Source: Hwanghaeella sp.
Lineage (GTDB): Bacteria; Pseudomonadota; Alphaproteobacteria; UBA8366; Aestuariispiraceae
Assembly: GCA_028282025.1 (NCBI GenBank)
Contig: JANQIT010000015.1
Location: 1 to 61,767, forward strand
Direction: 5' to 3'
DNA length: 61,767 nt
Shown: positions 52,124-61,516 of the stretch, one piece after another
Position numbering within the stretch: position 1 is the first letter of the stretch
How the letters are laid out: every line of letters begins with the position of its first letter
The notes under the pieces: generated by a model
The model's database searches: none
Seen by the model: the letters and a program-made list of their open reading frames with translations, nothing else
Told to the model about the DNA's origin: nothing
Program-made: the position numbers and the translations under genes

Positions 52124-52244
52124 CCATATGACCGTGTCGTGAAGGTTGTCCGATCGTGGCGGACCGGGGTTCGCCTTTTCCAGACCACCGTAGTAAATAT
52201 TCTCTTTACGCCCGAAAGCAACCGGAAAGGAAATCCCAGCCGCA

Positions 52245-52784
52245 ATGGCGAAACCGCTGAACGAGAACGAGCGCGACAAGCTTCGCAAGGTGATCAGCGT
52301 GATGCGTTCCGCCACCATCGAGGGCGAGCGCGCCGCAGCCCAGGTCGCCGCCGAGAGGATCGCCGCCGCCAACGGCCTGACGCTGGAAGAAGCCGAGCTG
52401 GAAGCCTTCCCGGAAGAGGATGACGGCCGCCTGAGCACCGACGAGCGCACCGCCCAGCGGCGCGAAGCGGAACGCTGGGCCGCCAATATGGTGCGGATGA
52501 CGGAGGCCTACGAATCCTCCGAACGCTATCGGGTGATGATGGCGCGGGAAGAGGCCCGCCGCCGCGGCCTGCGGGAAGAAGAAGACGAAAACCGGCCACG
52601 CGCCAAGATCGGCCCCTCCAGCCAGCGCACCTATATTCCCGGCAAGGCGGATGAGTTCCGGCTGATCGCCAGCCTGCTGCGCGACGGTGTCGGCCTGGCG
52701 CGGACGGCGGAAATCCTGGGAATCAGCACCATCGCGGTCGCCCGTGTCTGGCTGCTGACGCGCGGCAACCGCAAAGCCGCCTGA
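52245..52784 (+). CDS. DUF2786-like protein with a possible helix-turn-helix at the C-terminus
   Basis: 179 residues. The N-terminal region (about 11-50) resembles DUF2786: DKLRKVISVMRSATIEGE with a run of alanines and NGLTLEEAE. The middle is highly charged, and the end reads like a helix-turn-helix (ADEFRLIASLLRDGVGLARTAEILGIS). A nucleic-acid role is a plausible but unproven inference. It is preceded by a short divergent region shared with the amidohydrolase gene. Confidence 0.78.
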   Translation: MAKPLNENERDKLRKVISVMRSATIEGERAAAQVAAERIAAANGLTLEEAELEAFPEEDDGRLSTDERTAQRREAERWAANMVRMTEAYESSERYRVMMAREEARRRGLREEEDENRPRAKIGPSSQRTYIPGKADEFRLIASLLRDGVGLARTAEILGISTIAVARVWLLTRGNRKAA

Positions 52785-52862
52785 TCCGTCCCGGCATCCG
52801 TCCCGGCCGCCGAGAAACCTTACGGCGGACGCCCCCATGCGGGCTCTTGGCATTCTCCGAAC

Positions 52863-52873
52863 TGGTGATACCA
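52863..52873. promoter_or_regulatory. Candidate GntR/FadR-type operator
   Basis: TGGTGATACCA is TGGT-N3-ACCA, the symmetric core bound by many FadR/PdhR-type GntR regulators. It lies 36 bases upstream of the GntR start at 52910 and is followed by an overlapping ACCATCAGACCA. An autoregulatory role is likely. Confidence 0.6.
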
Positions 52874-52909
52874 TCAGACCAATAATAAGCGTCTGTCCGG
52901 GTGGGACAC

Positions 52910-53620
52910 ATGCCGCCGCAAAAACTGAAACCGATCAGCCACGAAAATCTGGGCGACCGGGTGGCCGCCGAGGTACTGCGTTTGATCGCCGCCGGCGAAG
53001 TACCGCCGGGCGAACGCCTTCCTTCCGAACGCCGGCTGGCGGAAATGCTTGAAGTCAGCCGGGTTTCAGTCCGCGCAGGCCTTCAGAAGCTGAAAGCCCA
53101 GGGCCTGTTGAACGCCGTGCGCGGCGGCGGAACGCGGGTGGCCGAACCGATGTCGGCGGGCGATCCCGCCCTGGCCGCGCTGGCGCAGATCGACCGGGGC
53201 AGTTTGACGGATCTGCTGGAGATTCGCACCCTGCTGGAAGGATGGGCGGTTCGCCGCGCGGCGCTCGACGCTTCGGAAGAGGAGATCGCCGAGATCCGGG
53301 AACAGTTCACCCGGATGGAGGACCCGGCCGAAGACAAGGCGCAGGCGGATGTCGACTTTCACATGGCCATCGCCAAGGCGTCTCAAAGCACGGTCTACCG
53401 TCACCTGCTGGGCGTGATCCGCTCCACCCTGACCGAAATGCTTCACTATCACCGTTTCGAACTTTTCGGCCGGCCGGAGGACGACGCCACGGTCATGGAG
53501 CAGCACCGGACGATTATGGAGGCGATTGCCTCACGGAACCCGGACGCGGCCGAACGAACGATGAAGGCGCATTTGGATTGGGTCCGCGGCCACTATGTCG
53601 CGGCCGGTCTGATCGCATGA
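52910..53620 (+). CDS. FadR-subfamily GntR transcriptional regulator
   Basis: 236 residues. A winged helix-turn-helix (RVAAEVLRLIAAGEVPPGERLPSERRLAEML then VSRVSVRAGLQKLKAQGLL, each part short) and an FCD ligand domain with the metal-binding His residues (DFHMAIAKAS, EQHRTIMEAI and MKAHLDW) are seen. It binds an unknown small acid. The ATG at 52910 is preferred to the GTG at 52901. It could control the MFS transporter and D-2-hydroxyacid dehydrogenase downstream. Confidence 0.93.
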   Translation: MPPQKLKPISHENLGDRVAAEVLRLIAAGEVPPGERLPSERRLAEMLEVSRVSVRAGLQKLKAQGLLNAVRGGGTRVAEPMSAGDPALAALAQIDRGSLTDLLEIRTLLEGWAVRRAALDASEEEIAEIREQFTRMEDPAEDKAQADVDFHMAIAKASQSTVYRHLLGVIRSTLTEMLHYHRFELFGRPEDDATVMEQHRTIMEAIASRNPDAAERTMKAHLDWVRGHYVAAGLIA

Positions 53621-53816
53621 CGAGCCCCGGTCCCGGGCGGCCCTGAACAGGCCCCTGCAGCATCCTTCCCCATTGATCCCCAATGCGGAAGGGATGGAGA
53701 TCGTCCTGGCGCTCTTTCGGAAAGGAACCGATCCGCCAGCGGCGTGGCGCGCATCCAACACCCAGGCCGGCAAGAACCGTGTGGCGTCCGCTGCAAAGCC
53801 GTGATACGGGGCGCGG

Positions 53817-55019
53817 ATGCAACAGACTGAAGACAGCACCGCCGCCCGGCATGCGGCGCGGGTGAACGCCACCGTCCTGGCGGCGATTGTCGTTGCCTGC
53901 AGCGGGTTCTCCTTCAGTCTGGGCATGACCTATCCGGTCATCGCACTGGTGCTGGAAATGCGCGGCTTCAGCGAGAGCGAGATCGGTATCAATTCCGCGG
54001 CCGCCGGCGTCGGACTTTTGGCGTCCGCCTTCGTCGCCCCGCGCCTGGCGCAGATCGTAAGCTATCGCGTGATCATCGTTGTCAGCGCCGTACTGGCGGC
54101 TCTGGTCGTTCTGACCATGACGCAGTTGGATGGTTTCTGGCCCTGGCTAATCGCGCGTTTTCTGCTGGCGCTGAATGTCGCCGGCATGTTCATCGGCACC
54201 GAAGCCTGGATCAACGAACTGGTGGAGGAACGCCGCCGGGGTCTGGTGATGGGGCTTTACGCCTCCACCTTGTCGGCGACCTTTGCGCTGGGGCCGATGA
54301 CGATACCGCTGATCGACATCGCCACACCCTTGCCGTTTCAGATCTGCGCCGCCGTGGTCGCGGTCAGCGGTCTTGCGGTGTTGCCGCTGAAACGCTGGGA
54401 CGTGGTGGCGACGCGGGGAGAAAACGCCGCCCTGTCGCCGATCTTCCTGGCGGCGCCGGTGGTGATGTACGCCGTGCTGACCATGGGCATGTTCGAAGCC
54501 GCCACGCTGAGCCTGCTGCCGATCTACGCCCTGGAACGCGGCCATGACGTGGATCTGGCCGCCTGGCTGGTCTCCGCCCTGGCCTTCGGCTCCTTCATCG
54601 CGCAGCCGCTGATCGGGCGGTTGAGCGACCGTTACCCGGTCCGTCCGTTACTGTTCGTCTGCGGGTCGATCTCCGCCAGCATTTGCATCGCGGTGCCGTT
54701 TCTGACGCTGGACACCTGGCTGGCGTTGATCCTGCTGGGCGTGCTGGGCGGGACCTCGTTCGGGGCCTATACGCTGGCGCTGGTCAATCTGGGCCGGCGT
54801 TTCCGCGGCGCGGCGCTGGCCGCCGCCATGGGCTGCACGGCAATCGCCTGGGGCATCGGCGGGATTATCGGCCCCGCCGTGGCGGGTCCGGCCATGGAGC
54901 AATACGGGCCGGACACGCTGCTGCATGTCCTGACCGGCTTGTTCCTGACGCTGGTGATTTTCACCGCGGTCCGCTCGTTCCTGCAATCCCGGGCCGCGGC
55001 CGGTGCGGACGGTCAGTAA
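53817..55019 (+). CDS. Major facilitator superfamily transporter (YcaD/YfkF-like)
   Basis: 400 residues with twelve hydrophobic segments. The motif GRLSDRYPVRPLLF after the sixth-seventh segment is the MFS loop signature. Substrate unknown; placement after the GntR gene and tail-to-tail with a D-2-hydroxyacid dehydrogenase (overlap of seven bases) suggests transport of an organic acid, as an inference only. Confidence 0.92.
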   Translation: MQQTEDSTAARHAARVNATVLAAIVVACSGFSFSLGMTYPVIALVLEMRGFSESEIGINSAAAGVGLLASAFVAPRLAQIVSYRVIIVVSAVLAALVVLTMTQLDGFWPWLIARFLLALNVAGMFIGTEAWINELVEERRRGLVMGLYASTLSATFALGPMTIPLIDIATPLPFQICAAVVAVSGLAVLPLKRWDVVATRGENAALSPIFLAAPVVMYAVLTMGMFEAATLSLLPIYALERGHDVDLAAWLVSALAFGSFIAQPLIGRLSDRYPVRPLLFVCGSISASICIAVPFLTLDTWLALILLGVLGGTSFGAYTLALVNLGRRFRGAALAAAMGCTAIAWGIGGIIGPAVAGPAMEQYGPDTLLHVLTGLFLTLVIFTAVRSFLQSRAAAGADGQ

Positions 55020-55987
55020 CCGCGGTCGGGATCGACCACGTTCGACAACGGCGAACCGGCGATAAAACGGTCCAGATTGTCCACGAATGCATCGAACATC
55101 CGCGCCCGCCAGTCCGGCACCAGATCGGCCATATGGGGGGAAACCACCACCTTCTCGTGACCCCAGAAGGGGTGGTCCACGGGCAGCGGCTCTTCATCGA
55201 AGACATCGAGGACGGCGCAGGCGATCTTGCCGTTGTCCAGCGCGTGCAGCAGGGCTTCGTCATCGACCACCGGCCCACGCGACAGGTTCAACAGAACCGT
55301 GCCCCGGCCCATGCAGGCAAAGGCGCTTTTGCCGATCAGCCCGACGGTCCTGGGGGTTTCGGGAACGTGGACGCTGACGAAATCCGCCCGCGCCATCGCA
55401 TTGCACAAGCGTTCTTCGGGCAGCAGCAGATCCACATCCGGCGTCGGAATGTTCCGGGCCCGCATGCCGATCACCCGCATGCCAAGCATCTTCGCCCGGC
55501 GCGCCACGGCCCGCCCGACATGCCCCAAGCCGATCACCGAGATGGTTTTCCCGGCAAGCGGCGTCCAGGGAATCTGCCGCCATTCCCGGCGGCGTTGCTG
55601 CGCGATCAGGTCGGGAAAGCCGACATTGGCCATCTGTATCGCGCTCAAGGTGTATTCCGCGAGAAACTCGCTGAGCACCCCGCCGGCATTGGTGACGGTG
55701 ACGCGGTCCGTCGCCCAGCGGCCCAGATGCTCCACCCCCATTCCCGCATTGGCGACCCAGCGCACCGACGGATACTCCACCACCGGCCGCACGCTGCTTT
55801 TCGGCATACCCGGCCCCGGCATCACGAAAACCGCCGTCGGATCGACGGTTTTCAACATGGCGGGAATGTCCTGCGGATCGGTGCACACAGCGAACGGCAT
55901 GCCGCGCAAGCGATCCTCGCGCGGTTTCAGGAAACTGGCCGGCTCATCCGCCACCAGCAGCAGGCTTTGCGGATTATTCTCCGCCAT
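55013..55987 (-). CDS. D-isomer-specific 2-hydroxyacid dehydrogenase
   Basis: 324 residues. The NAD-binding motif GLGHVGRAV, the catalytic Arg in LSRGPVVDD, Glu in DVFDEEPLP and the His in VSPHMAD are present, so it should be active. It reduces 2-oxo acids (glyoxylate, hydroxypyruvate) or oxidises D-2-hydroxy acids. It lies 163 bases downstream of the ABC-F gene on the same strand. Confidence 0.93.
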   Translation of the reverse strand: MAENNPQSLLLVADEPASFLKPREDRLRGMPFAVCTDPQDIPAMLKTVDPTAVFVMPGPGMPKSSVRPVVEYPSVRWVANAGMGVEHLGRWATDRVTVTNAGGVLSEFLAEYTLSAIQMANVGFPDLIAQQRRREWRQIPWTPLAGKTISVIGLGHVGRAVARRAKMLGMRVIGMRARNIPTPDVDLLLPEERLCNAMARADFVSVHVPETPRTVGLIGKSAFACMGRGTVLLNLSRGPVVDDEALLHALDNGKIACAVLDVFDEEPLPVDHPFWGHEKVVVSPHMADLVPDWRARMFDAFVDNLDRFIAGSPLSNVVDPDRGY

Positions 55988-56150
55988 CGGCGCGCCACTC
56001 CATCCAGGTTGAACGGTTCAATATAGGCCGAACGGGACGCCGGACCGGATCAAACCTTTTGCCCACTGGACAATTTTTTGAGATCGCACCGGGAGAACCG
56101 GCTTTTCCGCCGGGCCGGAGAGACCGCCGCGCGGCGGGAGGGCAAAGCCG

Positions 56151-57830
56151 TCAGGCGTCGATCCTGCGGTATTTGATCCGATGCGGCTGGTCCGCCTCCT
56201 GGCCGAGGCGGGCCTTGCGGTCGGCCTCGTAATCCTCGTAATTGCCTTCGAACCAGACCACTTCGCTATCCCCTTCGAAAGCCAGGATATGGGTCGCGAT
56301 CCGGTCCAGGAACCAGCGGTCGTGAGTGATGACCACGGCGCAGCCGGCGAAATCCAGCAAGGCTTCTTCCAGGGCGCGCAAGGTGTCGACGTCCAGGTCG
56401 TTGGTCGGTTCGTCGAGCAGCAGCACATTGGCGCCGGACTTCAGCATTTTCGCCAAGTGAACGCGGTTGCGTTCCCCGCCGGACAGGACGCCGACCTTTT
56501 TCTGCTGGTCCGCCCCTTTGAAGTTGAATGCGCCGACATAGGCGCGGCTCGGCATTTTCCGTTTGCCGAGTTCCACCATGTCTTCCCCGTCGGAGATTTC
56601 CTCCCACACCGATTTCTTGGCGTCCAGGGCGTCGCGAGACTGGTCGACATATCCGAGCTGAACGGTCTCACCCAGGCGGAGACTGCCGTCATCCGGGTTC
56701 TCCGACCCGGTGATCATGCGGAACAAGGTCGTCTTACCGGCGCCGTTCGGCCCGACAATCCCGACGATCCCGCCGGGCGGCAGCTTGAAGGAAAGGTTGT
56801 TCACCAGCAGCTTTTCACCGAACGCCTTGCGCACCTGATCCGCTTCGATCACCAGGTCGCCCAGGCGCGGCCCGGCCGGAATGACGATCTGCGCGGTGTC
56901 GGTCTGCTTGTCGCCGGCCTGCTGCAACAGATCCTCGTAAGCCTTGATACGCGCCTTGGATTTGGCCTGCCGCGCCCGTGGGCTGGCCGATATCCACTCG
57001 CGCTCGCGGGAGATCGTGCGCATGCGCGCCGCTTCCTCGCGCCCCTCCTGTTCCAGGCGCTTCTGCTTCTGTTCCAGCCAGGACGAGTAATTGCCTTCGT
57101 AGGGAATGCCGCGCCCCCGGTCGAGTTCCAGGATCCAGCCGGTCACATTGTCCAGGAAGTAGCGGTCGTGGGTCACCATCACCACGGTCCCCGCATAATC
57201 GGCCAGGAACCGCTGCAGCCAGGCGACGGATTCCGCATCCAGGTGGTTGGTCGGTTCGTCGAGCAGCAGCATGTCCGGCTTCGACAGCAGCAGGCGGCAC
57301 AGGGCGACCCGCCGCCGCTCCCCCCCGGACAGCTTGTCAACCGGACTGTCGCCGGGCGGGCAGCGCAGCGCATCCATCGCCACCTCGACGTTCCGGTCCA
57401 GATCCCAGGCGTCCGCCGCGTCGATCTTTTCCTGCAATTCCGCCTGCTCGCCGATCAGCGTCATCATCTCGTCGTCGTCGGTGACTTCGCCGAGCTTCAT
57501 GGAGACCTCGTTGAAGCGGTCCACCACGGCCTTTAGTTCCGCCATCCCCTGCATGGCGTTCTCGGCCACGGTCTTGCTGTCGTCCAGCTCCGGCTCCTGC
57601 TGCAGATAGCCGATCTTTACGCCGTCGGCGGCCCAGGCTTCACCGTTATAGTCGGTATCCAGGCCGGCCATGATCCGCAGCAGCGTGGATTTACCCGCGC
57701 CGTTATAGCCCAGCACGCCGATCTTGGCGCCGGGCAGGAACTGCAAATGAATGTCTTTGAGGACCTGTTTGCCGCCGGGATAGGTCTTGGACAGACCGCG
57801 CATGCCGAATACGTACTGATAGGAAGCCAT
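56151..57830 (-). CDS. ettA: ABC-F translational factor (EttA-type)
   Basis: 559 residues, close to EttA (555). Two ABC domains: Walker [10 protein letters not shown] and GPNGAGKTT, signatures LSGGERRR and LSGGERNR, and Walker B LLLDEPTN (both). It lacks membrane segments and gates the ribosome according to energy state. The start ATG at 57830 gives [10 protein letters not shown], the typical N-terminus. Gene unit with the D-2-hydroxyacid dehydrogenase downstream. Confidence 0.97.
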   Translation of the reverse strand: MASYQYVFGMRGLSKTYPGGKQVLKDIHLQFLPGAKIGVLGYNGAGKSTLLRIMAGLDTDYNGEAWAADGVKIGYLQQEPELDDSKTVAENAMQGMAELKAVVDRFNEVSMKLGEVTDDDEMMTLIGEQAELQEKIDAADAWDLDRNVEVAMDALRCPPGDSPVDKLSGGERRRVALCRLLLSKPDMLLLDEPTNHLDAESVAWLQRFLADYAGTVVMVTHDRYFLDNVTGWILELDRGRGIPYEGNYSSWLEQKQKRLEQEGREEAARMRTISREREWISASPRARQAKSKARIKAYEDLLQQAGDKQTDTAQIVIPAGPRLGDLVIEADQVRKAFGEKLLVNNLSFKLPPGGIVGIVGPNGAGKTTLFRMITGSENPDDGSLRLGETVQLGYVDQSRDALDAKKSVWEEISDGEDMVELGKRKMPSRAYVGAFNFKGADQQKKVGVLSGGERNRVHLAKMLKSGANVLLLDEPTNDLDVDTLRALEEALLDFAGCAVVITHDRWFLDRIATHILAFEGDSEVVWFEGNYEDYEADRKARLGQEADQPHRIKYRRIDA

Positions 57831-58041
57831 GAATAAACGCCTTGTCTGAGGAGAGAGGTCGCGCCGGTTTCTAGCCGAAGCGCGGTGCCGGATCAACGCT
57901 CAATCACAGTCTGAAAAGCGGCGGAAATCCAAGGAATCCGGGGGCTACCTCGCAATAGCCGGCGAATCGGGTTCTTGCTTTAGGGTGTCAAATTCCTACA
58001 TACATCGCTAGAATTCCACTCATGCGAAGGCAACGCCCGGA

Positions 58042-58371
58042 ATGTTAGACATGCACGCGAAGTTTCCGATCGGCCAGATCGTGCGCCACAAGCGGTTCGG
58101 GTTCCGCGGCGTCATCTATGACGTGGATCCGGAATTCAACAACACCGAGGAATGGTACGAGAGCATTCCGGCGGAAATGCGGCCGCGGAAGGATCAGCCC
58201 TTCTATCATCTGTTCGCGGAAAACCACGACAAGACGCCCTATATCGCCTATGTGTCGGAGCAGAATCTGGAGCCGGAAGACCCGGATGTGAAGATCCGCC
58301 ATCCCGGCATCGACGAATTCTTCGACGGCAAGGAAGACGGCGTATACAGGCCGCGCCAGAAGCTGAATTAA
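58042..58371 (+). CDS. hspQ: HspQ / YccV-type hemimethylated-DNA-binding domain protein
   Basis: 109 residues. IGQIVRHKRFGFRGVIYDVDPEF and QPFYHLF, then YVSEQNL, are the HspQ fold. In enterobacteria HspQ is a heat-induced factor for degradation of DnaA by Lon. The start was set at the ATG at 58042, with the ATG at 58051 as a close alternative. Confidence 0.93.
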   Translation: MLDMHAKFPIGQIVRHKRFGFRGVIYDVDPEFNNTEEWYESIPAEMRPRKDQPFYHLFAENHDKTPYIAYVSEQNLEPEDPDVKIRHPGIDEFFDGKEDGVYRPRQKLN

Positions 58372-58434
58372 CCGCGACTGCGGTATGTGACGCGGCATTC
58401 CCTCGGCAGAACCGCTGTATCGAAGGAAAAAACC

Positions 58435-58830
58435 ATGAGCGTTGGACCATTCGGCAAAGGAAGCAACCTGCCGCACGGCACCCCCGGTCGGCCCAGCGGT
58501 CAGCGCCGGGTCCTGGGCAATGTGATTCTGGTTCTCGCCGTGTCGATCGTGTTGGCCAGCATCACGCCGGCGGAAATCCGCGCCGCGGCGGTGGCGAGTT
58601 TCCTGTTCTTCGTCTCAATCGGCGTCGCGCTTTCCGCGATGCTGCGGCGCGAGCATGCGTTCGTGAACCGCATCACGCGCTGGGATCTGGCCGCCCTGTT
58701 CTATCTGTGCAGTATCGGGTTGCATGCTTTTGTCGATGAAGAAGCCGTCCGCGCCCTGGTCGAACAAGCGCAACAATCGCAACAATCCCTGTTTTCCCCG
58801 CCGTCGGAGGATGCGTCTCCCGCCCGCTGA
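58435..58830 (+). CDS. Small membrane protein, unknown
   Basis: 131 residues. AAGGA eight bases before the ATG at 58435 supports the start. Two hydrophobic segments (about 28-46 and 49-66) and a third near 82-98, then a Gln/Ser-rich tail (QQSQQSLFSPPSEDAS). No family recognised. It lies 63 bases after hspQ and 57 bases before the acyl-CoA synthetase, in the same direction. Confidence 0.75.
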   Translation: MSVGPFGKGSNLPHGTPGRPSGQRRVLGNVILVLAVSIVLASITPAEIRAAAVASFLFFVSIGVALSAMLRREHAFVNRITRWDLAALFYLCSIGLHAFVDEEAVRALVEQAQQSQQSLFSPPSEDASPAR

Positions 58831-58887
58831 TACTCCGCACAACCAACAACAATAAGGGCCGCAGAGCCCCTCTTCGGTCTGTTTAAT

Positions 58888-60501
58888 ATGCTGCCATCCG
58901 CCAAGAACTATCCCGACTTGAAGGGGACTTTCCGCTGGTCCGTGCCGGATGCCTACAATATCGGTGTCGATGTCTGCGACAGGCATCCCGCCGGGGCGCC
59001 GGCGCTTGTTCACCTGAAATCCGACGGCAGCACCGACATCTACAGTTTCGGTACCCTCAAGGCCCTGTCGAACCGGTTCGCCAATGTGCTGGCGGCGCAC
59101 GGAATCGCCCGGGGCGACAGGCTCGGCATCCTGCTGCCGCAAGCGCCGGAGACCGCCGTCGCCCATATCGCGGCCTATAAGTCGGGCCTGATCGCCACGC
59201 CTCTGTTCACGCTGTTCGGTGAGGATGCGCTGCACTACAGGCTCGATGCCTGCGCGGCCTCCGCGGTCGTCACCGGCCGGGAGGGGGTCGAAAAACTGTC
59301 GGCCATCCGCGACCGGCTGCCGGCCCTGAAGGTCGTTTTCTGCATCGACGGGCCGGAGACCGGCGCGGTCGATTTTCACGACGCGCTGTCGCGCGCCAGC
59401 GACCTGTTCACGCCGGTCGAAACCAGGGCCGACGATCCGGCGCTGATTATTTTTACCTCCGGCACGACCGGCCCGCCGAAAGGCGCGCTGCATGCCCACC
59501 GGGTGCTGCTGGGGCATCTGCCGGGCGTCGAATACCCGCACGATTTCTTCCCCAAGCCGGGCGACCTGTTCTGGACGCCGGCGGACTGGGCCTGGATCGG
59601 CGGCCTGATCGACGTGTTGCTGCCATCTCTGCATCACGGCGTGCCGGTGCTGACCCACCGGGCGGCGAAGTTCGATCCCGAGGAAACCTTTCGTCTGATC
59701 GCCGATCACAATGTGCGGAACATGTTCATGCCGCCGACCGCCCTGAAACTGATGCGGCAGGTCGATAATCCGAAAGGCCGATGGGACTACACGGTCCGGT
59801 CCATCGGATCCGGCGGCGAAAGCCTGGGCGAGGAACTGCTGAGCTGGGGCCGGGAAACCTTCGATATTCCCATCAATGAGTTTTATGGACAGACCGAGTG
59901 CAATCTGGTGGTCGGCAACAATACCCGTTTCGACACGGTGAAGCCGGGATCCATGGGCAAGGCCATCGCCGGGCACGATGTCGCCATTATCGACGACGAC
60001 GGCAACCGCCTTCCGCCGGGCGAGACCGGGCACATCGCCATCCGCCGCCCGGACCCGGTGATGTTCCTGAAATACTGGAACAATCCGACGGCGACGGAGG
60101 AGAAGTTCATCGGCGACTGGCTGGTGACAGGCGACACCGGATCCCAGGACGAGGACGGCTTCTTCTGGTACGGCGGGCGCGCAGACGACGTCATCACGTC
60201 CGCCGGATATCGCATCGGCCCGGGCGAGATCGAGGATTGCCTGATCAAGCACAACGCCGTCGCCATGTCGGCGGTGGTCGGCGTGCCCGATCCGCTGCGC
60301 ACGGAAGCGGTTAAAGCCTTTATCGTCCTGCGCGACGGGGTCGAACCGACGGAGGCGCTGGCCTCTGAAATACAGTCATTTGTGAAAAAGCAACTGGCGG
60401 CCCATGAATATCCACGCCTGATCGAATTCATCGACGCGTTGCCGATGACGACGACCGGCAAGATCATGCGGCGGGAATTGCGGGCGCGGCACAAAGGTTA
60501 G
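58888..60501 (+). CDS. AMP-forming acyl-CoA synthetase (medium-chain/acetoacetate-like)
   Basis: 537 residues. Core motifs FTSGTTGPPKGALH, YGQTECNLVVG, TGDTGSQDEDGFFWYGGRADDVITSAGYRIGP (read as the A8/A9 set) and GKIMRRELR are present, so it adenylates a carboxylic acid and forms the CoA thioester. The WTPADWAWIGGL segment is typical of medium-chain acyl-CoA synthetases. Substrate unknown. Confidence 0.95.
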   Translation: MLPSAKNYPDLKGTFRWSVPDAYNIGVDVCDRHPAGAPALVHLKSDGSTDIYSFGTLKALSNRFANVLAAHGIARGDRLGILLPQAPETAVAHIAAYKSGLIATPLFTLFGEDALHYRLDACAASAVVTGREGVEKLSAIRDRLPALKVVFCIDGPETGAVDFHDALSRASDLFTPVETRADDPALIIFTSGTTGPPKGALHAHRVLLGHLPGVEYPHDFFPKPGDLFWTPADWAWIGGLIDVLLPSLHHGVPVLTHRAAKFDPEETFRLIADHNVRNMFMPPTALKLMRQVDNPKGRWDYTVRSIGSGGESLGEELLSWGRETFDIPINEFYGQTECNLVVGNNTRFDTVKPGSMGKAIAGHDVAIIDDDGNRLPPGETGHIAIRRPDPVMFLKYWNNPTATEEKFIGDWLVTGDTGSQDEDGFFWYGGRADDVITSAGYRIGPGEIEDCLIKHNAVAMSAVVGVPDPLRTEAVKAFIVLRDGVEPTEALASEIQSFVKKQLAAHEYPRLIEFIDALPMTTTGKIMRRELRARHKG

Positions 60502-60521
60502 GGATTTGATTAGGCTTCGGG

Positions 60522-61427
60522 TCAGGCTTCGCCCTTCCGCGCGCGGGCGGCCCGCGTTTCGCGATAGATGATAAAGATGCCGCTGGCGGCGATCACGGCC
60601 CCGCCGGTCCAGACGTTGAGCGGCGGGACATCCCCAAAGACAAGGTAACCCAGCAGCGCCGCCCAGATCAGCGCCGTATATTCGAACGTCGAAATCACCC
60701 CGATCTGGGCCGAGACGAAAGCCTTGGTCAGTAGCAAATGACCCGCCAGGGCCAGCACGGCCATGGCCCCCATCAGCCCCCAGGTTTCCGTATCCATCGG
60801 TTGCCACACAAAGGGCGACATGACCGCCGACACGATGGTCACGCCCAGATTGAAATAGAAAACCAGGACAAAGGCCGACTCCGTATCGCTCATCCACCGG
60901 CCGACCAGAAACAGGCCCGAATAGGCGGCCATCGCCACCAGCACCAGCAACAGCACCGGATCGAAGGACAGTCCGCCCGGGTTCATCGCAATCGCCACGC
61001 CGCAGAAGCCGATCAGAACGGCGGCCCAGCGATAGGGTCCGACCCGTTCCTTCAGCACGAATGGGGACAGCGCCGTCATCAGGATCGGCGCGGCGAAAAA
61101 GACGACGGTCGCGTCCGCCAACGGAACGGTCTTCAGCGCCGTGAAGAAACTGAGCGGGGCCAGAATACCGATGATGCCGCGCAGCAGAACGAGCGGCAGA
61201 CGCCGGGTCTTGAGCCGCGCCACCCCGCCGCCGAACGGCAACCACGCCAGCATCATGGCCATGACGAACAGACCCCTGACAAACAGGATCTGACCGGGGT
61301 GAAAGTCCGCCTGGACCAGCAGTTTCGCGAACACATCCATGCCCGTCAGCACGAACATCCCGGACATCATGAAAAGGATGCCGGCGATCGCGCGATCCTG
61401 ACGGATTGCTGCTGAGGGTGCGGTCAT
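60522..61427 (-). CDS. EamA/DMT-family transporter (YdcZ/RhaT-like)
   Basis: 301 residues with ten hydrophobic segments arranged as two EamA repeats (about 15-145 and 160-290). It exports or imports small metabolites; the substrate is not predictable. The start at 61427 is preceded by GGGGGA. It is convergent with the acyl-CoA synthetase gene. Confidence 0.93.
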   Translation of the reverse strand: MTAPSAAIRQDRAIAGILFMMSGMFVLTGMDVFAKLLVQADFHPGQILFVRGLFVMAMMLAWLPFGGGVARLKTRRLPLVLLRGIIGILAPLSFFTALKTVPLADATVVFFAAPILMTALSPFVLKERVGPYRWAAVLIGFCGVAIAMNPGGLSFDPVLLLVLVAMAAYSGLFLVGRWMSDTESAFVLVFYFNLGVTIVSAVMSPFVWQPMDTETWGLMGAMAVLALAGHLLLTKAFVSAQIGVISTFEYTALIWAALLGYLVFGDVPPLNVWTGGAVIAASGIFIIYRETRAARARKGEA

Positions 61428-61516
61428 CGTAAAATCCCCCGGGGACGACTATTAGACCGTCTGTCGCAGAATTCTGAATGGCGCGCCAGGACGATCAAGG
61501 AAAAGGAGAAATTCCG

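Noticed and set aside
54683..56026. 447-codon plus-strand frame spanning the MFS and dehydrogenase genes
   Set aside because: It overlaps two recognisable genes and has an unnatural composition.
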